Shown here in pieces: positions 1-9,044 of a DNA stretch of 64,000 bases. The stretch's first letter is position 1, and every line of letters begins with the position of its first letter. The DNA lies in the NCBI RefSeq assembly GCF_002155965.1, contig NZ_MUMH01000065.1, positions 1-64,000 of the forward strand, read 5' to 3'. The translations under genes were made by a program, and so were the position numbers. This DNA comes from Allokutzneria sp. NRRL B-24872. Lineage in GTDB: Bacteria; Actinomycetota; Actinomycetes; Mycobacteriales; Pseudonocardiaceae. The notes beneath the pieces are model-generated. The model searched no databases. It saw only the letters and a program-made list of their open reading frames with translations, and had not been told where the DNA came from.

Positions 1-932
1 GGGCGGGCGGGGGAGTGCGGGAACGGGGCGGTGCCGAAGGCGATGTTCGGCGACTGGTCGGCGATGAAGGCGGTCCGGTACTCACCGTCCATGATCATCG
101 CGAGCTTGCCCTGCTGGAAGGCGTGGTCGGCGGAGTACTCCTGGCCGAGCCCGGCGCGGAAGCGCTCCAGGTTCTCGTAGCCGTAGAACTCCACCAGCTT
201 CTTCTGGAACTCGAACATCGCCTTCCACTCGGCGCTGCCCGCGAGCGCGGACTTGCCGTTGGCGTCGAGGTAGCGCGCGCCCCAGGACGGCGCCCAGATC
301 TGCGCCTGGTTGTTGTAGAAGGGCATCGACGGCAGGAAGCCCGCGACCTTGATCGAGCCGTCCGGGTTCTTCTGGGTCAGCCGCTTCGCCGCGTCCAGCA
401 GCTGGTCGGTGGTCTTCGGGACCTCGGTGATGCCCGCCGCGGAGAACTGGTCCTTGTTGTAGAAGAGCCCGTAGACGTCGGCGAGCATCGGCAGCGCGCA
501 GCGGGTGCCCTTGAAGTCGGTGTAGTCGCGCACCGCCTGCGGGATCACCGAGAGGTCGACCTTGTCGCGGTCGAGGTAGCCCTTGAGGTTCTGCCAGGAG
601 CCGCTGGAGCAGAACTGGCCGAGGTTGTCGGTCATGAAGGTCATCGCCACGTCCGGCGGGTTCCCGCCGCGCACCGCACCGGTGATCTTGTCGTCGTCCT
701 GGTTGCCCTCGTGCTTGATCTCGATGTTCGGGAACTTCGCCTTGAAGCTGTTGAGCGCCTTGGTGACCTCGCGTTCCTCCCGGTCGGAGTACTTGGAGAA
801 CACCGTCAGCGTCAGCTTGTCGTCCTTCTTCGGCGGTTCGGCGACCCCGCCGCCACCGCCGCGTCCGCCACCACCGGCGCACGCTGTCGTCAGCACCGCC
901 ACCGCGGTGAGTCCCGCAAGTGTCTTGCGCAT
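1..932 (-). CDS. Sugar ABC transporter solute-binding lipoprotein (3' end beyond window)
   Basis: Reading inward from an ATG at 930-932, the frame stays open to the window edge, so the C-terminus is missing. The N-terminus is a short hydrophobic signal (MRKTLAGLTAVAVLTTACA) ending in a lipobox-like TTAC, then a Gly-rich linker. The mature part resembles family-1 extracellular solute-binding proteins (KLTLTVFSKYSDREE start, GNPPDVAMTF segment, DVYGLFYNKDQF segment). It should capture an oligosaccharide or sugar outside the membrane and hand it to permeases that would lie beyond position 1. It starts 20 bp after the ROK regulator stop on the same strand, so the two probably form one transcript. 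The substrate cannot be read from the sequence. Confidence 0.85.
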   Translation of the reverse strand, partial: MRKTLAGLTAVAVLTTACAGGGGRGGGGGVAEPPKKDDKLTLTVFSKYSDREEREVTKALNSFKAKFPNIEIKHEGNQDDDKITGAVRGGNPPDVAMTFMTDNLGQFCSSGSWQNLKGYLDRDKVDLSVIPQAVRDYTDFKGTRCALPMLADVYGLFYNKDQFSAAGITEVPKTTDQLLDAAKRLTQKNPDGSIKVAGFLPSMPFYNNQAQIWAPSWGARYLDANGKSALAGSAEWKAMFEFQKKLVEFYGYENLERFRAGLGQEYSADHAFQQGKLAMIMDGEYRTAFIADQSPNIAFGTAPFPHSPAR

Positions 933-952
933 CAAGCCCTCCGTCGAAGAGG

Positions 953-2161
953 TCAGGCGGGTCTCGGGGACCCGCGGAAGGGTTCGGCCGTGGCGGCGGC
1001 GGTGAGTCCAAAAACCTTCTGCCTGGCCAGCGCGAGCGCGGAGTGCAGCGCGCCCGCGCGCACCGGGTTCCCGGTGACCAGGGTGGGAGCGACCGGGGTG
1101 CGGGGCACCACCAGTTCGTGCAGCTCGGTGGCGACGAGACCGCACAGCGCCTCCCCGCCCGCCTGACCGGTCTCCCCGGCCAGCAGGACGAGTTGCGGGT
1201 CGACCACGCTGACCACCCCGGCGACCCCGGTGGCGATCCGCTTGGCCAGATCGGTGAGGAACGGCTGGCCGTCCTCGCCGGAGGTGCGCGCCTTGCGCAC
1301 GGCCGACCACGCGGTGCGCGCGGACAGCCCGTGTGCGCGGGCGAGCTTGAGGATGGTCGGCGAGCCGAGCAGGTCGCCGAGCCGGATGCCCCTGCGGTCT
1401 ATGCCGGTGTCAGCGGCGGCCAGGTCGGGAACGCGCATCCAGTCGATCTCGCCCGCACCGCCGGTGGCCCCGCGCAGCATCCTGCGGTTGATCACCACCG
1501 CGGCGCCGATGCCCTCGCTGAGCCAGATCAGCACGAAGTCGTCGATGTCGGTGGCCCGCCCGGCGACCATCTCCTCCAGCGCGACCAGGTTGACGTCGTT
1601 CTCGACGGTGACCGGGGCCTCCAGCAGCTCGCGCAGCCGCCCCGGCATGTCGAAGCCCTCCCAGCCGGGCAGGTGCGGCGCGAAGCCGAGGTGCCCGTCG
1701 GCGGGGTTCACCGCACCGGGCGAGCCGACGACGACCGAGCACAGCTGGTTCGTGGACAGCCCCGCGCTGCCCACCGTCGCGCGCACCGCGTCGGCGAAGG
1801 CGGTGACCACGCCGGGGCCGCCGTCGGGCAGTTCCTGCTGCTGTTCGGCCAGGATCGCGCCGGTGATGTCGGCGACCACGATGTCGGCGTGGCTCGGGGT
1901 GAGGTCGACGGCCACGACGTGCGCGAGCGCCCCGTTGACCGCCCACAGCTGGGCGCGCGGCCCCCGGCTCCCGCCGCGCAGCCCGTCGCGCACGACCGCG
2001 CCGTCCTGCTCCAGCCGGGTCAGCAGCTGAGCGGTGGCGGGCTTGGACAGTCCGATGATCGCCTCGACCTCGGACCGCGTCATGGCGCCGCGCTGGAGCA
2101 GCGCCTCGATCGCGGCGCGGTCGTTGATCTCCCGCAGCAGCCTCGGACTCCCCGCCCTCAT
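953..2161 (-). CDS. ROK-family transcriptional repressor
   Basis: This is a 402-residue NagC/XylR-type ROK protein. Residues 15-65 form a winged helix (AIEALLQRGAMTRSEVEAII, then GLSKPATAQLLTRLEQDG). The rest is the ROK sugar-kinase-like fold, with a VENDVNLVALEE segment and the GIGAAVV and GGAGEI blocks. The ATG at 2159-2161 is preferred because GGAGGA lies six bases before it; the longer frame to 2239 has no such site and would run through the promoter. It precedes a sugar-binding-protein gene, so a role as sugar-responsive repressor of that transporter is likely. A short inverted repeat (GTCTG...CAGAC, 2182-2200) in front could be an operator. Confidence 0.88.
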   Translation of the reverse strand: MRAGSPRLLREINDRAAIEALLQRGAMTRSEVEAIIGLSKPATAQLLTRLEQDGAVVRDGLRGGSRGPRAQLWAVNGALAHVVAVDLTPSHADIVVADITGAILAEQQQELPDGGPGVVTAFADAVRATVGSAGLSTNQLCSVVVGSPGAVNPADGHLGFAPHLPGWEGFDMPGRLRELLEAPVTVENDVNLVALEEMVAGRATDIDDFVLIWLSEGIGAAVVINRRMLRGATGGAGEIDWMRVPDLAAADTGIDRRGIRLGDLLGSPTILKLARAHGLSARTAWSAVRKARTSGEDGQPFLTDLAKRIATGVAGVVSVVDPQLVLLAGETGQAGGEALCGLVATELHELVVPRTPVAPTLVTGNPVRAGALHSALALARQKVFGLTAAATAEPFRGSPRPA

Positions 2162-2282
2162 CCGCTCCTCCGTTCCGACTTGTCTGTTAACTTCCCAGAC
2201 GATTTCCGCCACCGTAGTAACCCGCCTCACGGAGGTCAATCCCCAAACCGTTAGCGAACTCCAGGCACAAAGGGTTGCCTAA

Positions 2283-2984
2283 GTGGTGTTCGTCGGCGGG
2301 CTGTTCAGGCAGGCTGGAGGGGTGACGCAACGGTCTGCCGCCTCGCAGGAGGCCAACCCCGGTGAGGAGTCGCTCGCCTCGCTGCTCGGTGGGCGCCGGG
2401 CGGCCGTGGACGCGACGCTGCCGCCGGTGGCCTTCGTCGTCGGCTGGCTCGCCTTCGGCGACTCCGTGCTGCTCGGCGCGGTGTCGGCGGTGGTCGTGGG
2501 CGCGGTGCTGGCGGTCATCCGGCAGCGGCGCGGGGACAAGCCCCGCGCGGTGCTGCTGGGCATGCTCGGCGTCGTGCTCGCCGCGCTGGTCCCGCTCTAC
2601 ACCGGGCGCGCGTCCGACTTCTTCCTGCTCCAGCTGATCGCGAACGCGGGCAGCGCGCTCGCGTGGGCGGTGAGCATCGTGATCCGCTGGCCGCTGCTCG
2701 GCGTCGTGGTCGGCACCGCGCTCGGGCAGCGCACGCGCTGGCGCAAGGACCCCGCGCTGCTGCGCGCCTACAGCCTGGCGAGCTGGTCGTGGGTGCTCCA
2801 GTACGTGATCCGGCTGGCCGTGTTCATCCCGCTGTGGTGGATCGACGCCACCGTCGCGCTGGGCACCACGCGCGCCGCGCTGACCTATCCGCTGGTCGCG
2901 CTGAACCTCGCGGTGAGCTGGTGGATCTTCCGCAAGGTGCTGCCCGACGACCACCCGGGCATCCGGCACCCGCGCGTTCCCTAG
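2283..2984 (+). CDS. DUF3159-family integral membrane protein
   Basis: The product has about 233 residues and several hydrophobic helices (for example the segments around residues 50-85, 98-118 and 150-200). The order ESLASLLGGRRAAVDATLPP, then RWPLLGVVVG, then LRAYSLASW is typical of the actinobacterial DUF3159 membrane family, whose biochemical role is unknown. GTG at 2283 gives the full frame. A GTG at 2322 (VTQRSA) is an alternative start, with GGAGG almost touching it. It is followed after 9 bp by the HTH-ricin gene on the same strand, so the two may be cotranscribed. Confidence 0.75.
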   Translation: MVFVGGLFRQAGGVTQRSAASQEANPGEESLASLLGGRRAAVDATLPPVAFVVGWLAFGDSVLLGAVSAVVVGAVLAVIRQRRGDKPRAVLLGMLGVVLAALVPLYTGRASDFFLLQLIANAGSALAWAVSIVIRWPLLGVVVGTALGQRTRWRKDPALLRAYSLASWSWVLQYVIRLAVFIPLWWIDATVALGTTRAALTYPLVALNLAVSWWIFRKVLPDDHPGIRHPRVP

Positions 2985-2993
2985 ACTCGGCCC

Positions 2994-3875
2994 ATGAGTC
3001 GGCTGGAGCCGGGCGGCGCGACCACTCCCGCCGAGTTCGTCGCCCTGCTGAGGGAGGTCAGGGACCGTTCGGGGCTCACCTACCGGGAGATCGAACGCCG
3101 TGCCGAAGCGCTCGGCGAGGTCCTGCCGAAGAGCACCGCCGCCTCGATGCTCACCCGCGACACCCTGCCCCGCGCGGAGCTGGTCAGCACCTTGCTCAAG
3201 GTGTGCGGGGAGCCCGACGACGCGAGCTGGCTGCTGGCCCGTGAGCGACTTTCCGGTGCTGTCGAGGCCGAAGCACCCGTTCTCGCCGAAGAGAAGCCCA
3301 AGCGCCGGTGGATCTGGCCGGTCGGCGGCGCGGCGGTCGTGCTCGTCGCGGTGGCGGTCGCCGTTCCGATGATCCTGGGCGGCCGGCGCTCCGACGACGA
3401 GTCGCACCCGATCGCCGCCAAGCCGAACCCAGCCGCGCCCGCCGAGGGCGACTACCGGCTCCGCGCCGCGCACTCCGGCCTGTGCCTGTCGGAGCGCGAG
3501 GGCTCGGACACCGGGGTCCTGTTCCAGAAGGACTGCGTGCGCACGCTCCCGCGCCACACGCTCGACCGGGTCGAAGACGGCTCGTACCGCCTCCGCGCTG
3601 ATCACCCGCAGTTCGGCCCGGGGTGCCTCGGCGTGCGCAAGGAGTCCATGGAGGTCGGCGCGGCGGTGGTCGACGACGAGTGCGCCACCGGCAACGCCGA
3701 GCTGTTCAACGTGGAATCCGCTGGTGCCAACGGTTTCCGGCTGCGCGCGCTGCACAGCAACCTGTGCGTGGGGATCGCGGACGGCGAGATGGACGAGTGG
3801 GTGGCCCTGCGCCAGGTCGTGTGCGAGTCACCCGTCTCGGCGACCGTCCTCACCTTCGAACCGCTGCCGAAGTAA
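2994..3875 (+). CDS. HTH-transmembrane-ricin-like domain protein
   Basis: This is a 293-residue mosaic. Residues 10-85 look like the small helix-turn-helix domain often found at the N-terminus of actinobacterial membrane proteins (FVALLREVRDRSGLTYREIE, then a KSTAASMLTRDTLP segment). A basic stretch (KPKRRW) and one hydrophobic helix follow at about 103-128. The extracellular C-terminus (about 150-290) has repeated YRLRA..SGLCL, YRLRADHP..CLGV and FRLRALHSNLCVG units spaced about 45-50 residues apart, which resembles a ricin-B (beta-trefoil) lectin. I infer a membrane protein with DNA-binding-like cytosolic and carbohydrate-binding outer parts. The target is unknown. Confidence 0.7.
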   Translation: MSRLEPGGATTPAEFVALLREVRDRSGLTYREIERRAEALGEVLPKSTAASMLTRDTLPRAELVSTLLKVCGEPDDASWLLARERLSGAVEAEAPVLAEEKPKRRWIWPVGGAAVVLVAVAVAVPMILGGRRSDDESHPIAAKPNPAAPAEGDYRLRAAHSGLCLSEREGSDTGVLFQKDCVRTLPRHTLDRVEDGSYRLRADHPQFGPGCLGVRKESMEVGAAVVDDECATGNAELFNVESAGANGFRLRALHSNLCVGIADGEMDEWVALRQVVCESPVSATVLTFEPLPK

Positions 3876-4077
3876 TCCCTCGAATTCGCCATTGCGCTTT
3901 GTGGTGAACCCTTCCGGGTGATGCCCCTTTTTGGGTCCCTCGGGTGATCACCTGCGGGGCGTGACGGTGATCTCCGGTGTGTCCCCTGTCTGAGGTATTT
4001 CCCCATTCTGGCGCGTTCGCCCTGGTCCGGGCATGTCTATGTTCGTGTGTCCGCCGTCCTTCGGAAAGGGCAGGGAA
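3876..4077. other. Intergenic region before the adhesin
   Basis: These 202 bp without a gene carry a partly repeated CCGGGTGAT / CTCGGGTGAT motif (about 3915-3950). A GGAAAGGGCAGGGA ribosome-binding region lies just before the adhesin start. No confident promoter or terminator could be assigned. Confidence 0.3.
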
Positions 4078-7000
4078 ATGTCGAAGCCGTTGTGGCACGG
4101 CCTATTTCGTGTTATGCGCTCCACCTTGGCCTGTCTTCTCGTGCTTTCTCTGCTCGCGCCGTCTGCCGCTTTCGCCCAGCAGGCGCGCGGACTGGGGACG
4201 GAGCGCCAGATCGGGCCGACGCCGGTGTACTCCGGCCTCGCCCACGGCGCGATCACCATGGCGTCGAACTCCGTGGTCAACTGCGGCGCGACCACCTGCA
4301 CCGACAGCACCAGCAACGGGCAGCCCGCCACGTGGGTGAAGGTCGACCCGGCCGCTCCCGGCAACACCGCGTCGAGCGCCCGGATCAGCCTGCCCAGCGG
4401 TGCCACCGTGCTCTCCGCCCGGCTCTACTGGCAGCTCAATCCCGTTGCCAGCACTGGGACTTCGGGTGATGCGAGCAAGGCGAACCAGGTCTCGTTCAAG
4501 GTCCCCGGCAGCACCGCGTACCGGCGGCTGACCGCCGACACCTACGACTGGTTCGACGCGGCGGGCCGGGGCACCCCGGTGCTCACCGCGCACGCGGGCG
4601 CGAAGGACGTCACCGACCTGGTCCGCGCGGCGGGCTCGGGTGACTACACCGTCGCCGACGTGCAGGCGTGCCAGGGCAGGTCGATCAACTCTTCGACGAA
4701 CCTCGGCTGCTGGGGCGGCTGGTCGCTGGTCGTGGCCTACGAGAACCCGGCCGAGCCGCTGCGCTACCTCCAGGTCTGGGACGGCTTCCAGAAGGTCGTC
4801 GGCACCAACTCCGTCGCCATCGACCTCACCGGGATCAAGTCCGTCAGCAGCCGCGTCCCGAACGCCACGCTCGGCATCACCGCCGGTGACGGGGACGCCG
4901 ACATCGACGGGGACTTCCTCCAGGTCGGGCGGGACGCGTCGTCCTTGCAGACGCTCGCCATGCCCGCGCCGACGCTGCCGGGTTCCAGTCGCCCCAACGC
5001 TTTCAGCAGCCGCATCGACCTCGTCTCGGCCGCTGGTGCCGGAACCAACATCACCGCGAGGAATCCCGCTCCGGTCAACAACTTCGGCTACGACGCCCGC
5101 ACGGTCGACGTCACCGGCAAAGTCCCCGCGGGCACCGACCGGCTCCAGTTGAAGATCGCCACCAACGGCGACGCGATCTACCCGCAGACCGTGTGGCTGA
5201 TGACCGACGCCCTCGAACCCGATCTGCGGATCACCAAGGCCAACACGCCGCCCGGCAACACCGCCGACAACCCGCCCGGGTGGGTCGTCAAGGGCGGTGA
5301 GATCACCTACACCCTCGACGTCGTCAACAAGCACGCAGACGGCAGCATCACGGACCTGGACACCGCGACCGCGATCTCGGTGACCGACCGCCTGCCAGCG
5401 GGACTGTCTTATGTGGCCGGATCGGGCGCCGGGTGCTCGGCGAGCGGTCAGCTCGTCACGTGCCCGCTCGCGGACCTCAAACCGGGTGCGAGCGCGCGCA
5501 TCACCTTCCGCGTCAAGGTCGGTGACTCCGTCGCGGACGGCACGAAGTTCGACAACACCGCGCAGCTCACGTTCAAGGGCGCGCAGACCGGGCGCCCGCA
5601 GTCGCGCGAGAGCAACACCGTGCGCAACACCGTCACCTCGCCGCGCTACGAGCTGGTCAAGTCGGTGGACAAGGCCGAAGCCCTCCCCGGTGAGACGCTG
5701 ACCTACACCGTGGGCATCCGGAACACAGGAACCGTTGCGGCGCCCGGGATCGTGGTCACCGACACGCTTCCCGAGGGAACGAGCTACATCGAGTCGACGC
5801 CGTCCCAGGGCTCGGTGTCGGGTTCCGGGCCGCTGGTGTGGAACGCGGGTGACCTCGCGATCGGCGGCAGTGCGAACCTCCAGGTCAAGGTCCGCGTCGG
5901 CGAGGACGCCATCGGCAAGTCGCTCGTCAACCGTGCCAAGGGAACCGGCGGGCCGCCCGGCACCGTGCCGCCGGCGAACCGGTGCACCGACGACGCCGCC
6001 GCGGCCTGCGCGACCACGGTCGTGCCCAGTCCGGGTTACACCGTGACCAAGAACGTCGACAAGGCCGAAGCGAAGCCGGGCGAGAAGGTCGTCTACACGC
6101 TGACCGTGCGCAACACGGGTCGGGTGACCGCCAAGGACATCAAGGTCGTCGATGATCTTTCCAAGGTGCTGGACGACGCTGACTACAACTCCGACGCCTC
6201 GGCTTCCGTTGGTAGTCCGACGTATGCGGCGCCGAAGCTGACGTGGACCGGAACGCTCCCGGTCCAGGGAACGGCCACCATCACGTACTCGGTGACGGTG
6301 AAGTCGCCGAACACCGGGGACCACAAGCTCGTCAACGCGGTGACCTCGGAGACGCCGGGCGGCAACTGCCCGCCGGACTCGACCGACCCGGCGTGCTCGA
6401 AGACCACGCTCGTCCCCGGCATGTCGATCAACAAGGAGGTCGACAAGAAGTCGGCGAACCCGGGCGACAAGGTCACGTACACGGTGACCGTGCGCAACAC
6501 CGGCCAGACCACGCTGACCGGAGCGTCCTTTGTGGACGATCTGAGCAAGGTGCTCGACGACGCGGTGTACAACGCCGACGCGTCCGCTTCCGTTGGTGCC
6601 GCGACGTACGCGGCGCCTCGCTTGACCTGGACGGGGGACCTGAAGGTCGGCGAGAGCGCGAAGATCACGTACTCGGTGACGGTGAAGTCGCCGAACCCCG
6701 GTGACAACAAGCTGATCAACACCGTCAGCTCCGAGACGCCGGGCAATCGGTGTGAAACCACGTGCACCACAACGACCCCGGTCTCCGGTTTCCGCATCGA
6801 GAAGAAAGCCGATCCCGTGCAGGCCAACCCCGGTGGCACGGTGACCTACACCGTGACCGTGACCAACACCGGGCAGGTCGACCTCACCACAGTGTCCTTT
6901 GTGGACGATCTGACCGGCGTCCTCGACGACGCGGTCTACAACGGGGACGCCACCGCCTCGCCGGGCGCGGTGACCTACGAAGCTCCTCGGCTGACGTGGA

Positions 7001-8478
7001 AGGGCGACCTCGCGGTCGGCGGCTCCGCGACGGTGAAGTACTCGGTCCGCGTGAGCGATCCGGTCAAGGGCGACCACAAGCTCGTCAACGCGGTCGGCTC
7101 GGAAACCCCGGGCAGCAACTGCCCGCCGGGCTCGACGGACCCGAAGTGCTCGACGACGACCCCGGTGTCCGGTGTGGACATTCGCAAGGAGGTCGACAAG
7201 AAGTCCGCCAATCCCGGTGACAAGGTCACGTACACGGTGACCGTGACCAACAAGGGGCAGACGGCGCTGACCGGAGCGTCCTTTGTGGACGATCTGACCA
7301 AGGTGCTCGACGACGCGAAGTACAACGACGACGCCACCGCGACCGTCGGCGCGGTGACCTACGCGGCTCCTCGGTTGACGTGGAAGGGCGATCTGGCGAT
7401 CGGCGCCAAGGCCACCGTCAAGTACTCGGTGACCGTGAACAAGCCCAACACCGGTGACAACAAGCTGATCAACGCGGTCAGCTCCGAGACGCCCGGTGGC
7501 AACTGCCCGCCCGGTTCGACCGAACCGCACTGCACCACCACGACCACGGTCCCCGGGATCGCGATCAAGAAGGTCGTGGACAAGCAGGTCGCCAAGCCCG
7601 GCGACAAGGTCACCTACACCGTGACGGTGGCCAACACCGGCCAGGAGGACGTGAAGGCGGCGACCTTCACCGACGACCTGTCGAAGGTCCTCGACGACGC
7701 CGATTACAACGCGGATGTGGCCGCTTCCCTTGGTAGCGCGACGTATGCGGCGCCGAAGGTGACCTGGACCGGAGACCTGAAGATCGGCGAGACGGCCAAG
7801 ATCACGTACTCCGTGACCGTGAAGGCCGGTGGGGGCGACCGCAAGCTCACCAACGCCGTCAGCTCGGAGACTCCCGGCGGCAACTGCCCGCCCGGCTCCA
7901 CCGATCCGGAGTGCAGCACGAACACGCTGATCCCGGGCGTGCTGATCGTCAAGACCGCCGACCCGCAGCGCGTGCAGCCCGGCGAGAAGGTGACCTACAC
8001 GGTCAAGGTCACCAACACCGGCACCGCGCCGCTGACCGGAGCGTCCTTCGTGGACGACATGACCGGGGTCCTCGACGACGCGAAGTACAACGACGACGCC
8101 CTGGCCTTGCCGGGATCGGTCACGTACTCGGCGCCGAAGTTGAGCTGGAGCGGTGACCTCGCGGTCGGCGCGACGGCCACGATCACGTACTCGGTGACCG
8201 TCCAGGACCCGGTGAGCGGTGACAGCAAGCTCCGCAACGCCGTCACTTCGGACACGCCTGGTGGCAACTGCGTTCCCGACGGCAAGGACCCGCAGTGCGC
8301 CACCGAAACCCCGGTCGACCCCAAGCCGCCGGTGCCGCCCACTCCGCCGACGCCGGTTGACCCGAAGCCGCCGCTGGCCGACACGGGCGCCACGGTGGGA
8401 GCCCTGATGACCTGGGGCTTGCTGCTCATCGTCGCGGGATTCGCCGCGCTGGTCGCCTCGCGGAGGCGACGGGCCTGA
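4078..8478 (+). CDS. Giant DUF11-repeat surface adhesin with LAxTG sortase signal
   Basis: The product has 1466 residues. The start ATG at 4078 has AGGGA just before it and gives a clean signal peptide ending AAFAQQ. Residues about 35-380 form a unique N-terminal domain (WGGWSLVVAYENP, then LQVWDGFQ). Two divergent DUF11-like domains follow, then six tandem units of about 125 residues, each with the pattern K.VDK...PGDKVTYTVTV.NTG, then a DDLSKVLDDA-like block and an SETPGG.CPPGSTDP linker. The C-terminus is a Pro-rich linker (PPVPPTPPTPVDPKPP), LADTG, a hydrophobic helix and RRRRA. LAxTG is the signal used by class E sortases of actinobacteria, so the protein is inferred to be covalently attached to the cell wall. 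No sortase gene is in the window. A surface-structure or adhesion role is inference. Confidence 0.88.
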   Translation: MSKPLWHGLFRVMRSTLACLLVLSLLAPSAAFAQQARGLGTERQIGPTPVYSGLAHGAITMASNSVVNCGATTCTDSTSNGQPATWVKVDPAAPGNTASSARISLPSGATVLSARLYWQLNPVASTGTSGDASKANQVSFKVPGSTAYRRLTADTYDWFDAAGRGTPVLTAHAGAKDVTDLVRAAGSGDYTVADVQACQGRSINSSTNLGCWGGWSLVVAYENPAEPLRYLQVWDGFQKVVGTNSVAIDLTGIKSVSSRVPNATLGITAGDGDADIDGDFLQVGRDASSLQTLAMPAPTLPGSSRPNAFSSRIDLVSAAGAGTNITARNPAPVNNFGYDARTVDVTGKVPAGTDRLQLKIATNGDAIYPQTVWLMTDALEPDLRITKANTPPGNTADNPPGWVVKGGEITYTLDVVNKHADGSITDLDTATAISVTDRLPAGLSYVAGSGAGCSASGQLVTCPLADLKPGASARITFRVKVGDSVADGTKFDNTAQLTFKGAQTGRPQSRESNTVRNTVTSPRYELVKSVDKAEALPGETLTYTVGIRNTGTVAAPGIVVTDTLPEGTSYIESTPSQGSVSGSGPLVWNAGDLAIGGSANLQVKVRVGEDAIGKSLVNRAKGTGGPPGTVPPANRCTDDAAAACATTVVPSPGYTVTKNVDKAEAKPGEKVVYTLTVRNTGRVTAKDIKVVDDLSKVLDDADYNSDASASVGSPTYAAPKLTWTGTLPVQGTATITYSVTVKSPNTGDHKLVNAVTSETPGGNCPPDSTDPACSKTTLVPGMSINKEVDKKSANPGDKVTYTVTVRNTGQTTLTGASFVDDLSKVLDDAVYNADASASVGAATYAAPRLTWTGDLKVGESAKITYSVTVKSPNPGDNKLINTVSSETPGNRCETTCTTTTPVSGFRIEKKADPVQANPGGTVTYTVTVTNTGQVDLTTVSFVDDLTGVLDDAVYNGDATASPGAVTYEAPRLTWKGDLAVGGSATVKYSVRVSDPVKGDHKLVNAVGSETPGSNCPPGSTDPKCSTTTPVSGVDIRKEVDKKSANPGDKVTYTVTVTNKGQTALTGASFVDDLTKVLDDAKYNDDATATVGAVTYAAPRLTWKGDLAIGAKATVKYSVTVNKPNTGDNKLINAVSSETPGGNCPPGSTEPHCTTTTTVPGIAIKKVVDKQVAKPGDKVTYTVTVANTGQEDVKAATFTDDLSKVLDDADYNADVAASLGSATYAAPKVTWTGDLKIGETAKITYSVTVKAGGGDRKLTNAVSSETPGGNCPPGSTDPECSTNTLIPGVLIVKTADPQRVQPGEKVTYTVKVTNTGTAPLTGASFVDDMTGVLDDAKYNDDALALPGSVTYSAPKLSWSGDLAVGATATITYSVTVQDPVSGDSKLRNAVTSDTPGGNCVPDGKDPQCATETPVDPKPPVPPTPPTPVDPKPPLADTGATVGALMTWGLLLIVAGFAALVASRRRRA
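6022..8310 (+). repeat. Six tandem ~375-384 bp repeats encoding DUF11 modules
   Basis: Within the adhesin gene, VDK/ADP-type unit starts recur near 6050, 6439, 6810, 7190, 7573 and 7951. The units are similar at the DNA level as well as the protein level. The block GGAGCGTCCTTTGTGGACGA occurs near 6520 and 7273, with near copies at 6890 and 8039. Such tandem identity is expected to allow copy-number change by recombination and to complicate short-read assembly. Confidence 0.85.
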
Positions 8479-8486
8479 ACACAGGC

Positions 8487-8516
8487 GAAGCGGCCCGTCT
8501 GCCACCGGGCCGCTTC
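8487..8516 (+). terminator. Hairpin terminator after the adhesin gene
   Basis: Perfect 11-bp arms (GAAGCGGCCCG and CGGGCCGCTTC) surround an 8-nt loop directly behind the adhesin stop. It stands between convergent genes and could serve both. There is no strong U-run. Confidence 0.7.
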
Positions 8517-8538
8517 GTCATGAATCAGACGGCGTCGA

Positions 8539-8859
8539 TCAGACGGTGCCGTAGTAACCGGGCGAGCAGTAGTTGCCGCCGACGTACCAGGCTCCGGTGA
8601 CCGCCCAGTGCCTCGGGTACGGCGAGTACGGCTGGAGGTCGGTCACACCGGGGCGGACGCAGACCTTGAAATCACTGTCGAAGAACCGGGAGACCTGGAG
8701 CATCACGCTCAGCCGCGGGTTCGATTCGCAGTGGTTGTACTTGCCGCCGCCCTGGTACCCGCAGCCTCGTGCGGTGGGCTCGGCCTGCGCGGCGGGCACG
8801 ACGGCCCCGGTCACGGCAATGCTGAGGGCCAGCACGCCAAGGGCGCGTGCAATTTTCAT
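8539..8859 (-). CDS. Small secreted Cys-containing protein, DUF6355-like (copy A)
   Basis: This 106-residue protein has a signal peptide (MKIARALGVLALSIAVTGAV... cut after AQA). The mature part has the order GCGYQGGGKYNHCES, V.LQVSRFF, FKVCVRPGVTDL, GAWYVGG.YC. That order resembles DUF6355 proteins, secreted and of unknown function; the family assignment is from memory of the pattern. GAGGAAAACGCA precedes the ATG. It is a paralogue of the neighbouring gene at 9045-9350, with the same strand, domain order and a matching upstream block. Confidence 0.72.
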   Translation of the reverse strand: MKIARALGVLALSIAVTGAVVPAAQAEPTARGCGYQGGGKYNHCESNPRLSVMLQVSRFFDSDFKVCVRPGVTDLQPYSPYPRHWAVTGAWYVGGNYCSPGYYGTV

Positions 8860-8963
8860 TGCGTTTTCCTCGCTTAGCTAGGGAATGTCCTGGCGTCGCG
8901 GACGCTAGCGAGGTCGCGTTGAGCGGAGCTGTGTTTTGGCCGTTTCTTCGGATTTGCGGGGTT

Positions 8964-8989
8964 ATTTGTCCCTTGAATTGGCCACGTTC
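8964..8989 (-). promoter_or_regulatory. Conserved upstream block of copy A
   Basis: This 26-bp block matches 9455-9480 in front of copy B at 23 of 26 bases (shared cores ATTTGTCCCT and GGCCACGTTC). Each block begins exactly 105 bp from its start codon. Conservation in otherwise diverged upstream DNA suggests a promoter or regulator site. Confidence 0.5.
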
Positions 8990-8999
8990 TTCAGGGGAA

Positions 9000-9029
9000 A
9001 GAAGGGTCCGCCTGGTGGCGGACCCTTCT
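9000..9029 (-). terminator. Hairpin terminator after copy B
   Basis: Perfect 13-bp arms (AGAAGGGTCCGCC and its complement) surround a TGGT loop, 16 bp past the stop of the gene at 9045-9350. It separates the two paralogous genes. Confidence 0.7.
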
Positions 9030-9044
9030 CCTGGTCACCTTCTT

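Noticed and set aside
4102-8505. Very long open frame antisense to the adhesin gene
   Set aside because: Arg/Gly/His-rich composition and perfect mirroring of the repeats; it is a by-product of high third-position GC on the sense strand.
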